A model generated the notes under the pieces. That model worked only from the letters and a program-made list of their open reading frames with translations, was not told where the DNA came from and ran no database searches. A program made the position numbers and the translations under genes. This document shows, piece by piece, positions 43,869 to 53,795 of a stretch of DNA of 64,000 bases. Location of the stretch: contig CM061914.1 of the NCBI GenBank assembly GCA_031002005.1, positions 11,890,148-11,954,147 of the forward strand. Reading direction: 5' to 3'. This DNA is from Vandiemenella viatica. Its lineage: Eukaryota > Arthropoda > Insecta > Orthoptera > Morabidae. The first letter of the stretch is position 1. The number at the start of each line of letters is the position of its first letter.

Positions 43869-44924
43869 GAGCCGTAAGAATATGCACAAAACTTTGTCCA
43901 AAACACTCGCCGTCACAAACGTCTTTCGCCGAACTTATCGCAGTTAGTAGGTCTTGGTCACTAGGAAACACCTCTGCATCCGTCCTGGGAGACATTTCTT
44001 AGTTCTGGATGATCCTAGTGGAATCGGTATATTCCACCTAAATAATTTATTACAATGCAGCAGCGGCAGTAAATTTTCGATTCAAGCTCTACGTACAACC
44101 ATCAACGACGCTGCGTGAACGCTACTGCGTTGTTTGCGGAGTTTAATTTTCCAAACAGCTACTCAATTTTAGTCTCCAGTCAGACGCTTTAACCACTAAG
44201 TCGGTCTGGTGCTAAAAGATCTGTAATTACGTGAGACGCTTTTATAGTAACAGATAGTAAATGCCACATGAGTTAAGAACTATCGAGGAATAAAATGGAG
44301 ACATTAAAATGAAATCTCCAATACGTAGCTAGTCATAAAAATTCGTCAGAAAGTTTCACCTAGCTATATGATGAGTGTTAGGAAAGTTGCACTATCCTTA
44401 AATATATATTGTACCCTAGAGAGATGAAAGTGAATTTCACTAATTCATTGAAAATACATGTAGTGTAGTCCAGGTTGGCGTTGTTATCATTATTTTTAAT
44501 TTCATTCATCTTTAAATAACTAAACTATTATAGTGTTACTAACTTCGAATATTCCCACAAACTCTGTCTCCTGGCCGCGAAGCATAAAGCACTGAGCCAA
44601 GAAAAGGTTGAAGATCTGGGATGTCCACCTCTACGAGAACTCCAGAAAAATAATTTGATAAAACTTTGTAAAGGACACATATTTTGTAATGCTGTATGTG
44701 CCGTTGAAAATGTATTTTTAATTGCCCAATGGTGGGTGAAATAAAAAACAAATCAAATTAAATACAATGTGTTTTTATTTATACAAACACCTAAATTTAT
44801 TATTATTAAACTTCAATTCATGAATGTCCTAGCCAAGCGTAAATACGAGAACCCGTTTTTGTTCGCCCGCTCTACAAACCGGTTTCTTGCGCGGCGTATC
44901 GATTACAAACCGGGCGAGGGGTTC

Positions 44925-45525
44925 CGAATTCAAGGTCAGCGGTCGCGTACCAGGTTACAAGTTTTTACCTGCAAAGGGTAACAGGTTTCATGGCAAACGG
45001 TAGGATATCAGGTTACACAAGAACACCTGCATAGAGTATCGGGTTTCAATGTCAACGGAATGGTGTAAGGTTACACGGAAGGAACACCTGCATAGGGTGT
45101 CAGGTTACACAGAGGGAACACCTGTATAGAGTATCAGGTTTCATGGCCAACGGTAGGATATCAGGTTACACAGAGGGAACACCTGTATAGAGTATCAGGT
45201 TTCATGGTCAACGGTAGGATATCAGGTTACACAGAGAACACCTGTATAGAGTATCAGGTTTCATGGTCAACGGTAGGATATCAGGTTACACAGGGGAACA
45301 CCTGTATAGAGCATCAGGTTTCATGGCCAACGGTAGGATATCAGGTTACACAGAGGGAACACCTGCATAGAGTGTCAGGTTACAAGGAGGGGAAACTGAG
45401 GTTTCAAGGTCAGCGGTAGGGTATCAGGTTACAAGGAGGGGGTAGGGGGTATCAGGTTACATGGAGGGGAGGGGGCGGGGCTATCAGTTACAAGGAGGGG
45501 AGGGGGCGGGGGTATCGATTACACT
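44925..45525 (+). repeat. Minisatellite array, unit about 61 bp
   Basis: About ten units built on ATCAGGTTTCATGGTCAACG, GTAGGATATCAGGTTACACA and GAGGGAACACCTGTATAGAG. The middle units (45120-45360) are nearly identical. Units at the right end become G-rich and shorter (GTATCAGGTTACAAGGAGGG). The frame at 45204-45419 is open only because of the repeat. Confidence 0.92.
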
Positions 45526-45591
45526 TTTTTGGTCTGGGGTACGGGCCGTCACCGGCGTCCATAAGAGCCCATGTAGCCCCTACGCTCCAAC

Positions 45592-45794
45592 TACTATCCC
45601 GGACCAGACAGTATTCCTACAAGATTCTATTCTAGGTACGCAAAGGAAATTGCGCCGTATTTGATGAAAATATATACCGCCTCCTTGGATCAAGGAAAAA
45701 TACAGCCGAATGGAAGACCGCCATCGTGAGTCCAGTGTTTAAAAATGGGAATCTTAATAATCGTCAAAATTATAGGCCGATCTCGTTAAACTCA
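45592..45794 (+). pseudogene. CR1-like LINE f, RT N-terminal fragment
   Basis: Reads PGPDSIPTRFYSRYAKEIAP, then YTASLDQGKI, and after a shift AEWKTAIVSPVFKNGNLNN and NYRPISL. These are the RT fingers of a CR1-like LINE. At the next codons the sequence is interrupted by LINE d. The continuation (TSIFCRILEHIIYS) appears 5.8 kb away at 51641. AACTCA occurs at both junctions (45789-45794 and 51640-51645). Confidence 0.85.
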
Positions 45795-45839
45795 GGTTGA
45801 AGAGAAAATGATACCTTGCCACTAAGTAACGCGTTTTCT

Positions 45840-46382
45840 GTGTTGCAGGAGGCGGTAGATTCAAGCGCGAATGGCCCAGAAGAGCAGCAGGGAAGATTAA
45901 CTCGCAGACCCTGAGCCTTGCCAAGAAAAGGTTTACTGATCATTCTCAGCTCCAACGTGCGACGGCTGGAGAAACCGCTACGGGAATTAGCCACTAAGAA
46001 CGGTGCAGATCCTCATACTAACGTTTATTCCGTTTCTCTTTCAGGAGCAACCGTACCACGTGTCATGGAGGCCATTCCAAAAGCTATTAGGGAATCGAAC
46101 TGCCGTCAGTTAAGAGTAGCTGCGCACGTCGGCACTAATGACTCGTGTCGTGTTTCTGTTCCAGATATAGTTAAATCCATGGACAAGTTGGGCCGAAAGG
46201 CGTATGAAGCCGCCCGGGAAAATTCAGTTTCATTGCAGTTCTCAGTTTGTAGTGTGGTGCCGCGTTTCGATTGTGGGGAGGCTGTGTGGTGGAAGATCTT
46301 TAATTTAAATTCTAATTTGCAGGAGCTGTGTCGCAAAAACAACTGGGGCTTCGTCGACCTTCGTCCGATGATAGCTGCCTAG
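45840..46382 (+). pseudogene. CR1-like ORF1 with SGNH/esterase-like domain
   Basis: From about 45918 the frame is open for 154 codons: ATVPRVMEAIPKAIRESNCR, then VGTNDSCR (GxND, an SGNH-hydrolase block motif), IVKSMDKLGRKAYEAARE and NNWGFVDLRPMI. CR1-group ORF1 proteins often carry an esterase-like domain with such motifs. The N-terminal part, which would hold the Ser block, is not preserved in the same frame. The function in retrotransposition is unclear. Confidence 0.7.
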
Positions 46383-46404
46383 GTGGGACACATACACATT
46401 CAGG

Positions 46405-46950
46405 TTGGGTGGAAGACATAGGTTAACCGAAACGTTCCTAGAATCATTTGCAGAAAGATCTCTTGAACAGATGGTCGAAGAGCCAACGCGGTGCGACAAA
46501 GATTCCTCGTCCATTTTGGATCTTTTTCTAATTAGCAATCCTGATATTGTAGATAAAGTTTGTATAGAAGACGGTATAAGTGATCACAAGGCGGTTGTGG
46601 TAACGTTAAACTCTAGTCTGAGTCTGAAGCATGAGAAAGAGAAACTCGTTTTTTTCTTCGATAAGGCAAACGATGCGGGTATGGTTGATCACTTTGCGAA
46701 GAATTTTGAAACGTACCCGCTAAATACAAATGTTGAGGAACTTTGGTTTAATTTAAATGAAGTAATATGGACCGGTTTTAACCAGTTTGTTCCTAAGAAG
46801 TGTATTAAGGTCAGTAATAACTTCCCTTGGTACAATAGGGAAGTGAAACGTTTGCTCAGGAGGCAAAGGCGTTTACATGCCGCGGTGAAAAAATCGGGGG
46901 ATTCATCTAATCGTGCTAAATTAGTCCAGTTGCGTGCGGAAGTTGTAAGG
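46405..46950 (+). pseudogene. LINE d endonuclease C-terminal half and linker
   Basis: RSLEQMVEEPTRCDKDSSSI and ILDLFLISNPDIV, then DGISDHKAVVVTL (S-D-H motif of the endonuclease), followed by the linker FPWYNREVKRLLRRQRRLHA. It begins abruptly after the ORF1 remnant, so the first half of the endonuclease was deleted. It is broken at 46950 by an insertion. Confidence 0.82.
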
Positions 46951-47396
46951 AAACGAAGTTTCCTCACTTTGGTTATATATTTATATTTTTTTAAATATGA
47001 TCTGTGCCTGTTATACAGTTTCTTATTTGAGAAGAGTGATTAGCATCTTTGGCGTTGCTGGTGGGAAGACGGAGCATCTGTGGTTTTTTGGTTGCCAGGC
47101 AGTAATTACTTCCCTTGGTACAATAGGGAAGTGAAACGTTTGCTCAGGAGGCAAAGGCGTTTACATGCCGCGGTGAAAAAATCGGGGGATTCATCTAATC
47201 GTGTTAAATTAGTCCAGTTGCGTGCGGAAGTTATAAGGAAACGAAGTTTCCTCACTTTGGTTATATATTTATATTTTTTAAAATATGATCTGTGCCTGTT
47301 ATACAGTTTCTTATTTGAGAAGAGTGATTAGCATCTCTGACGTTGCTAGTGGGAAGACGGAGCATCTGTGGTTTTTTGGTTGCCAGGCAGTAATTA
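46821..47396 (+). repeat. Tandem duplication, period 288 bp
   Basis: The segment starting CTTCCCTTGGTACAATAGGG at 46821 repeats at 47109 with a handful of substitutions. It includes part of the LINE linker plus a non-LINE piece (CTCACTTTGGTTATATATTT through GGTTGCCAGGCAGTAATT). The duplication therefore followed the insertion at 46950. Confidence 0.93.
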
Positions 47397-47532
47397 TCGC
47401 AGAGAAAAGAAGGATTCTGCTGTGAGAGAAAATTAGTATTATTATTTGTTTAATGTATTCAGTATGGTTATGGAAAAATAAACATAGTTACTGAATATAT
47501 AATTTATTAATATAAGAGAAATCTTATAAAGT
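46950..47532. mobile_element. Insertion of unknown type within LINE d
   Basis: The LINE frame stops making sense at about 46950 and resumes near 47533. GTAAGG flanks both sides (46944-46949 and about 47534-47539), a possible 6-bp target duplication. The inserted DNA is A/T-rich and partly duplicated. It has no coding domain. Confidence 0.5.
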
Positions 47533-48053
47533 GCGTAAGGCAATGCGCGATGCGTTTAAAGAATTCCAAGCCAGGAATTTATCCGTAGATCTTATTACTA
47601 ATCCAAAAACGTTCTGGTCGTATATCAAAGTAATAAGAGGCTCTCGTAAAGTTATGCCGTCGCTGATTAAACAAAATGGTGAATTATCAGAAACAAGCGT
47701 AGAGAAAGCAGAAATTTTGAATGATATATTTAAAAAGGCTTTCACGATAGAAAACTCAGAGGAGATACCGATATTTAACAATCGTACCGACAAAATTATG
47801 AATGATCTCGCTCTTGATGTCGAGGGAATAACTAAACTGCTTATGAATGTAAAAACCAATAAGGCTCCCGGACCAGACGGTATTCCTACAAGATTCTACT
47901 CAAGATACGCAAAGGAAATTGCAACGTATTTGATGAAATTGTATACCGTCTCTCTGGATCAAGGAAAAATACCAGCCGAATGGAAGACCACTATCGTAAC
48001 TCCAGTGTTTAAAAATGGGAATGTTAAAGATCCTCAGAATTATAGGCTGATCT
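47531..48053 (+). pseudogene. LINE d reverse transcriptase, N-terminal part
   Basis: VRKAMRDAFKEFQARNLSVD, NPKTFWSYIKVIRG, VKTNKAPGPDGIPTRFY and IVTPVFKNGN, ending in NYRLI at 48053. It is then interrupted exactly between the codons for the conserved RPIS and LTS motif by reverse-strand LINE e. Open reading is good over 170 codons. Confidence 0.9.
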
Positions 48054-50187
48054 ACATCTACATCTACATCTATACTCTGCAAATCACAAATACTGTGGGT
48101 GGCAGAGGGTGCCAAGCACCAATCCTAATTCTGCGCATTCCAATCCCGAACAGATCGAGGAAAGAAGGAATACATAAATGAATCAGTACGGCATCTTATT
48201 TCTCTAATCTTATCCCTCCTGTCATTGCGACCTAAATAGGTTGGCGGAAGAAGTATTTCGTTGCACTCGTAACTTAAAGATTTTCGCATATTCTCCAGCA
48301 AATTCAAACGAAAACGACGTCGTCTGTCCGCCAAACAATCCCAGCCCAACCCACGAATTAGCTCTGTGACACTTACGTAAGGACTGTAACTAGCAGTCAC
48401 GAATCGAGCTGCTCTTCTCTGTACTTTCTCTAAAGTGTCAATCAATCCCCTGCGATACGGATCCCAAATTGCAGAACAGTATTCCAAATGCGGACGCACT
48501 AGTGTTTTGTACGCTATTTCCTTTGTATGAGCATTACAACTTCTCAAAATGCGTCCTATTAATCGTAGTTTGGAATTAGCTTTTCCTACAACGGAATTTA
48601 TGTGCAAGTCCCATTTCATGTTGCTTTGTACTGTTACGCCTAGATACTTCAGGGAATCTACAGTGTCAACAACTGAATTGTTAACTTTGTACTCCTGAGC
48701 AAGCGGGGTCTTTTTATTACTTATGTGCATTGCCTTGCACTTTTTACAGTTAAGTGTAAGCTGCCATTCACGGCACCATTCCGAAATAACATCCAGATCG
48801 CGCTGAATTTCTAAGCAATCGTCGGAGCACCTGACTTCTCTATAAATAAGTGTATCATCAGCAAAAAATCGCATCCTGCAATTAACGTTGTCACCGAGAT
48901 CGTTTATAAAAATTAAGAAAAGAAGTGGTCCTATTACACTTCCTTGAGGAACGCCCGAAGTAACATCTAGTTTAGAAGAGGCTTCCCCGTCTACAACGAC
49001 ATACTGTGACCGACCAGTTAGAAAATCGCGTATCCATTCGCAAATCTGATCAGATATACCGTACGCTCGGATCTTCGCTAAGAGTCGGTTGTGTGGTACA
49101 GAGTCAAAAGCGTGCTGAAAATCCAAGAAAATAGCATCAACCTGTGATCCCGCATCAATAACTTTCATTACATCATGCGAAAATAGAGCCAGTTGCGTTT
49201 CACATGATCGGTTCTTCCGAAATCCGTGTTGGTATGCTGTAAGTAGCTCGTTTTCATCTAGAAACTTCATAACGTTAGAGCATATGACATGCTCCAGAAT
49301 TCTACTGCAAACAGATGTTAGCGATATCGGACGATAATTCCTAGGATCTCTCCGATCTCCTTTCTTGAAAACGGGAATCACCTGCGCGATTTTCCAGTCA
49401 GAAGGTACTTTTCTTTCCTCTAATGATTTACTAAATATATCTGACAGAAATGGTTCTATTTCTTCCGCGTATTCCGAAAATACTCTTACTGGTACTCCAT
49501 CGGGACCCGGCGCTTTCCCCCACTTCAGGACCTTTAATTGTTTTATGATACCTACACTATCAATTTGTACTGGATCCATTTCAAATTCAACACGCCGTGG
49601 AAAAACGGGAATGTTTTCCATGTTTTCGTCAGTGAAGGAATTTTTAAATTCGGCGTTAAATACGGTAGCCTTGTCGCGGCTGTCATCAACTTCCCGACCG
49701 TCTTTTAGTAGAACTGGCATATTGGTGTCACAACCACCTATTTTTTTTACATACGACCAAAATTTCTTTGGATTTTCAATGAGGCTCTTGGAAAGTGAGT
49801 TGCATCGAAAGTCATTGAAGGCTTCGCGCATTGCATTCTTGACCTGTCCTCTTGTCTCAGCTAGTTTTTCTAAATCACTCCTATACATCGTCCTTCTTGA
49901 GCGTGCATGAATCTTCCTTTGCTTTTTAAGTAACCTTTTAACTTCACGCGTATACCACGGGGGATCGTTCCCGTCCCTGATTGTCCTTTTCGGTATATGT
50001 AAGTCAATACCTTCCCTGACTATATTTATGAATCGTAGCCACATCTCTTCAACCGAGCCTCTTCCTTCTACAAAGGTAATGTATTTATCCCTCAAAAACG
50101 TTCTTAAACTCTCCTTTGGGGCCTTTTAGAACCTGTAAACGACCCTTTCTTTTTTCTTTTTGCGCTCGACTGTTAATTTTACTGTAG
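48054..50187 (-). mobile_element. CR1-like LINE e, 5'-truncated, inserted in LINE d
   Basis: Reverse-strand LINE. The 3' untranslated region is at 48054-48124, ending in a CTACAT hexamer array on the plus strand (the tail). RT frame follows, with 5' truncation at about 50187 upstream of APKESLRTFLRDK. The host LINE is interrupted between GATCT (48049-48053) and CGTTAAC (50188 on). No target duplication is apparent. Confidence 0.9.
48125..50095 (-). CDS. Reverse transcriptase of LINE e
   Basis: 656 codons without interruption on the reverse strand. Linker: PPWYTREVKRLLKKQRKIHA. RT motifs: WGKAPGPDGVPVRVF, NYRPISLTSVCSRILEHVIC, QHGFRKNRSCETQLALF, AIFLDFQHAFDSVPHNRLL (catalytic Asp), SGVPQGSVIGPLLFLIFIND and MRFFADDTLIY (FADD). 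C-terminal: KYLGVTVQSNMKWDLHINSV, TKEIAYKTLVRPHLEYCSAI and final SFFPRSVRDWNAQN. The frame is open slightly beyond 50095 to a stop near 50140. The endonuclease and ORF1 are lost by truncation, so this is a young but incomplete copy. A spontaneous start codon is unlikely to be used. Confidence 0.9.
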   Translation of the reverse strand: MRDKYITFVEGRGSVEEMWLRFINIVREGIDLHIPKRTIRDGNDPPWYTREVKRLLKKQRKIHARSRRTMYRSDLEKLAETRGQVKNAMREAFNDFRCNSLSKSLIENPKKFWSYVKKIGGCDTNMPVLLKDGREVDDSRDKATVFNAEFKNSFTDENMENIPVFPRRVEFEMDPVQIDSVGIIKQLKVLKWGKAPGPDGVPVRVFSEYAEEIEPFLSDIFSKSLEERKVPSDWKIAQVIPVFKKGDRRDPRNYRPISLTSVCSRILEHVICSNVMKFLDENELLTAYQHGFRKNRSCETQLALFSHDVMKVIDAGSQVDAIFLDFQHAFDSVPHNRLLAKIRAYGISDQICEWIRDFLTGRSQYVVVDGEASSKLDVTSGVPQGSVIGPLLFLIFINDLGDNVNCRMRFFADDTLIYREVRCSDDCLEIQRDLDVISEWCREWQLTLNCKKCKAMHISNKKTPLAQEYKVNNSVVDTVDSLKYLGVTVQSNMKWDLHINSVVGKANSKLRLIGRILRSCNAHTKEIAYKTLVRPHLEYCSAIWDPYRRGLIDTLEKVQRRAARFVTASYSPYVSVTELIRGLGWDCLADRRRRFRLNLLENMRKSLSYECNEILLPPTYLGRNDRRDKIREIRCRTDSFMYSFFPRSVRDWNAQN

Positions 50188-51401
50188 CGTTAACTTCAAT
50201 ATTTTTCAGGATTTTAGAACATATCATCTATTCAAATGTCATGCGGTTCTTGGATGAAGGTGAGCTTTTAAATCCAAATCAACATGGATTCAGAAAAAGC
50301 CGATGCTGCGAAACACAACTTGCACTTCTAGTTCACGACTTGTGCCGAATTATAGATAAGCAATCCCAGGTTGATTTGGTTCTATTAGACTTTAAAAAAG
50401 CTTTCGACACTGTGCCTAACACTAGGTTACTTAGGAAACTTCGCGGTTACGGCATATCTAGACAAATATGCGACTGGGTTGCAGACTCCCTGAAGGGCAG
50501 AACACAGTGTGTAGTTCTCGACGGTGAGCGTTCATCACTTACTGAAGTGGGGTCTGGAGTTCCCCGGGGAAGCGTGTTAGGGCCTCTGTTGTTTCTCATA
50601 TACATCAATGATCTATGCGACATAATAGGGGGGATGAAAAGATTATTTGCCGATGATGCTATTATTTATCGCGAAATCAAAACCCAGGACGACTGCGCTT
50701 TGTTACAAGACGATATTATGAAAATAATTGCGTGGTGTAAAGATTGGCAGTTGGAGTTAAACGCTAAAAAGTGCCAAGTCATGCGTGTAAGTAAAAAGGT
50801 GACACCATTTAACTATGAATATACAATTAATGGCACTGTCCTTAGAACGGTAGATTCCGCTAAAATACCTAGGGGTAACAATTCGTAATAATTTGTCGTG
50901 GAATGAGCCTATCGAGAATTTAATGGGAAAAGCAAATCGTATGCTCCGATTTCTAGGTCGTAATTTAAATCAATGCACTCAGGAAGTTAAATCGATTGTA
51001 TACAAGTCACTAGTAAGTCCTCACTTGGAGTATTGTTGTTCTGTATGGGGTCCCCATCAAAAGCGGTTAATGGAGGCTTTAGAGAAGGTCCAAAGAAGAG
51101 CCGCCCGATTCGTGACAGGTATATATAGTTGGAGGGAAAGCGTAAGTGCGATGTTGAAGGAGTTAGGTTGGGAAGACCTGGAACACCGAAGCGTTGCTCT
51201 CGACGGAAGCTAATTGAAAAATTCACGACAGACGTATTTCGGAATGACATCCAGCAAATATTGCTACCAGCAACATTCATATCTCGAAATGACCGCGAAA
51301 ATAAGATAAGAGAAATCAGGGCCAGAACCGATTCATTTCTGTACTCATTTTTCCCACGAGCGATTAGGGAATGGAATAGAAAGGATTTACCGGGCGAGTA
51401 A
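50188..51401 (+). pseudogene. LINE d reverse transcriptase, C-terminal part
   Basis: It continues directly from 48053: LTSIFFRILEHIIYSNVMRF, QHGFRKSRCCETQLALLVHD, LVLLDFKKAFDTVPNTRLLR, GVPRGSVLGPLLFLIYIND and KRLFADDAIIYREI (FADD). A shift near 50870 leads to IENLMGKANRMLRFLGRNLN, TQEVKSIVYKSLVSPHLEYC and RRAARFVTG. Another near 51180 leads to RENKIREIRARTDSFLYSFF and REWNRKDLPGE with a stop at 51401. The RT catalytic residues are intact, though the Q of the usual PQG is R. Confidence 0.9.
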
Positions 51402-51640
51402 ACTTAAAATCCGACAGGAGTAGCTTTCGATAAAACACTCCAGACATCCTGATCTGGGTTTTCCATGGTTTTCCCAGATCACTCCACGCGAATGCGGGGA
51501 TGGTTCCTCACAATAGCCCATGGGCGCCTCCTGCCATATCCCTTATAACCCTTCCAAACCATTACCCTTTTCGATAAGTGCAATGCACCCTCCGCCAAAC
51601 ACTTTTAGTGAATCGCGGAGTAATAATAATAATAATAATA
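51402..51640 (+). other. 3' UTR and (TAA)n tail of LINE d
   Basis: Contains CATCCTGATCTGGGTTTTCC, ATGGTTTTCCCAGATCACTC and GGATGGTTCCTCACAATAGC, a block also found in the SINE bodies. Ends in seven TAA repeats. The LINE f copy of this region is at 54330-54560. Confidence 0.9.
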
Positions 51641-52736
51641 ACTCAATATTTTGCAGGATTTTAGAACACATCATCTATTCAAATTTCATGCGGTTTTTGA
51701 TGAAGGTGTGCTTTTAAACCCAAATCAACATGGATTCAGAAAAGGCCGAAGCTGTGAAACACAACTTGCACTTTTATAATTCACGACTTTAAATCCCAGG
51801 TTGATTTAGTTCTGTTAGACTTTAAAAAAGCTTTTGATACTCTGCCTCACACTAGGTTACTTAGGAAACTTCGTGGTTACGTCATATCTAGACAAATATG
51901 CGACTGGGTTACAGACTTTCTGAAGGGTAGAACACAGTATGAAGTTCTCGATGGTGAGAGTTAATGACAAACTGTAATGAGGTCCGGGGTTCCCCAGGGA
52001 AGCTGTTGTTTCTCTTATACATACATTAATGATTTGTGCGACATAATGACTGGGATGAAAAGATTATTTGCCGACGATGCTATTATTTATCGTGAAATCA
52101 CAATCCAGCTTTGTTACAAGACAATATTAAGATAATAATTGCATGGTGTAAATACTGGCAGTTGGAGTTAAACGCTAAAAAATGCCAAGTCATGCGTGTA
52201 AGTAAATAGCTGACACCATTTAGCTCTGAATACACAATTAATGGTTCTGTCCTTAGAACGGTAGATTCCGCTATATACCTAGGAGTAACAATTCGTAATA
52301 ATTTTTGGTGAAATGAGAAAATCGAGAGTGTAATTGGGAAAGCAAATCGTATGCCCCGATTTCTAGGTCGTAATTTAAAATAATGCACTCCGGAAGTTAA
52401 ATGGATTGCATATAAGTCACTATTGTGTCCTTACTTAGAATATTGTCGTTCTGTATGGGGTCCCCATAAAAATGGATTAATGGAGGCATTAGAGAAGGTC
52501 CAAAGAAGAGCCGCCAGATTCGTGACAGGTATAATAGTTGGAGGGAAAGCGTAAGTGCGATGTTGAAGGAGGTAGGAAACCGAATGTGTTGCTCTCGAAA
52601 GAAGCTAATTGAAAAATTCTCGACTGACGTATTTCGGAATGACATCAAAAAATATTGCGACCAGCAAAACTCATATCTCGGAATGACCGCGAAAATAAGA
52701 TAAGAGAAATCAGGGCCAGAACCGATTCATTTTTTT
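51641..52736 (+). pseudogene. LINE f reverse transcriptase, continuation
   Basis: Resumes with TSIFCRILEHIIYSNFMRF. It then decays, with recognisable segments of the same RT: a catalytic-Asp motif around 51800-51850, GVPQGS-like near 51990, RLFADDAIIYR near 52060 and EALEKVQRRAARFVTG near 52480. It ends with RARTDSF at 52731, where another insertion begins. Many stops and gaps make it clearly older than LINE d. Confidence 0.85.
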
Positions 52737-52761
52737 ACACGCTTTATATTAGCTTGACTTG

Positions 52762-52786
52762 TATGTATGTATGTATGTATGTATGA
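52762..52786 (+). repeat. (TGTA)n microsatellite
   Basis: About six tandem TGTA units at the start of the 158-bp tandem array. Confidence 0.95.
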
Positions 52787-52793
52787 ATGTAAC

Positions 52794-53300
52794 GGAATTT
52801 TACAACTCCATTTTGACCCACTTCCCGATGTCCGAGCTGTTTGAAATTTGGCACACATATTAAGAACCGGTGACAATACAATAATTTCATAGCTATATCC
52901 TGCTATGCTCATTACTTTGACAGTAACAACAGAAAAATGGTTGAATGTCGTGGAATTTTGCAATATGATTTTAACCCAATTCCAGATGTCCGAGTTGTTT
53001 GAAATTTTGCTCATGTATTGATAACTGATTACAATACAATAATTTCATAGCTATGTCTTGATATTCTGATTACGTTGACAGTAAAAACATAAAAATTTTG
53101 CACACGTTTTAAGAACCGTTGACAATACAGTAGTCTCTTAGCAACGTCCTGCTATTCTCGTTACTCTGACGGTAACAATAGAAAAATGGTTGCCATGTAA
53201 TGGAATCTTTCATTTCAGTGTTTACCCGCTTCCTGACGTCCGAATCGTTTTAAATTTTGCACACTTATTAAGAACCGATAAAAATTCAATAATTTCACTC
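52794..53300 (+). repeat. Tandem repeat, unit about 158 bp, 3-4 copies
   Basis: Landmarks recur in order: GGAATTTT, ACCCACTTCCCGATGTCCGA, TTGAAATTTGGCACA, TTAAGAACCGGTGACAATAC, ATTTCATAGCTAT, TTTGACAGTAACAACAGAAA. Units start at about 52794, 52952 and 53211. A partial unit at about 53091-53210 lacks its first third. Confidence 0.85.
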
Positions 53301-53795
53301 TCACTACGTTGTCAGTGTATCCTATACTTGATGGGATTACTGAGTTAGGCAAATGCAGCCGCGACATTAGTGCACAGGTGCGATTCGAGAAATCTTCGTC
53401 ATTTGGCGGCCACACCCTTCGGAGATTTCCCACCCAATATAACCATCATCATCATCGTTATCCAGTTTCCTGGGTGTGATTTACGAGCCTTGGTTGCTGT
53501 AGACGATCGTCTTCTGCTGTCTCCTATCCAGAAAGGTTTCTCTGTCTGAAGTCGCTTAACGTGATGTTGAATAGTAAGTATTCGAAATATTACTTCGTAC
53601 TATTATAGAAAAGTAACCTTCCTCGTTTACCGTGCTATTGGATCTCTTGTTGAGTTGACCATTTAATTGTATTTTACTCGTGGGAATAATAATTAATAAA
53701 TGAAACTACAACTCAAAGAAAAAGAGAGATTGGCGAAGAAAAGCCAACAGTAAGAAACATACTTTTTAAACTATCTGAACTAAAAAGTTAAAAAT

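Larger units (their letters stand above)
39845..44924. other. Feature-poor region
   Basis: About 5 kb of moderately A/T-rich DNA. Apart from SINE remnants (listed separately at 41145, 42180, 42735 and 43619) I see no coding domain, transposon end or array. Frames of 60-110 codons on either strand have no supporting features or are SINE sequence. Confidence 0.4.
45795..51639 (+). mobile_element. CR1-like LINE d, inserted in LINE f and itself interrupted by LINE e
   Basis: It contains an ORF1 remnant (45840-46390), part of an endonuclease (46405-46950), RT split by a reverse-strand LINE (47531-48053 and 50188-51401), a 3' untranslated region and a (TAA)n tail at 51621-51640. A 6-bp AACTCA duplication flanks it. 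It is internally rearranged: the N-terminal half of the endonuclease is missing, and an extra insertion with a tandem duplication lies at 46821-47532. Confidence 0.85.

Noticed and set aside
45204..45419. Open frame encoding a repetitive peptide
   Set aside because: Open only because of the minisatellite period, with no start context or homologue.
44925..45525. CRISPR-like alternation of repeats
   Set aside because: The whole unit of about 61 bp is repeated, there are no unique spacers, and the sequence is eukaryotic. It is a minisatellite.
49365..49910. 181-codon forward frame
   Set aside because: Antisense shadow of the reverse-strand LINE e reverse transcriptase.
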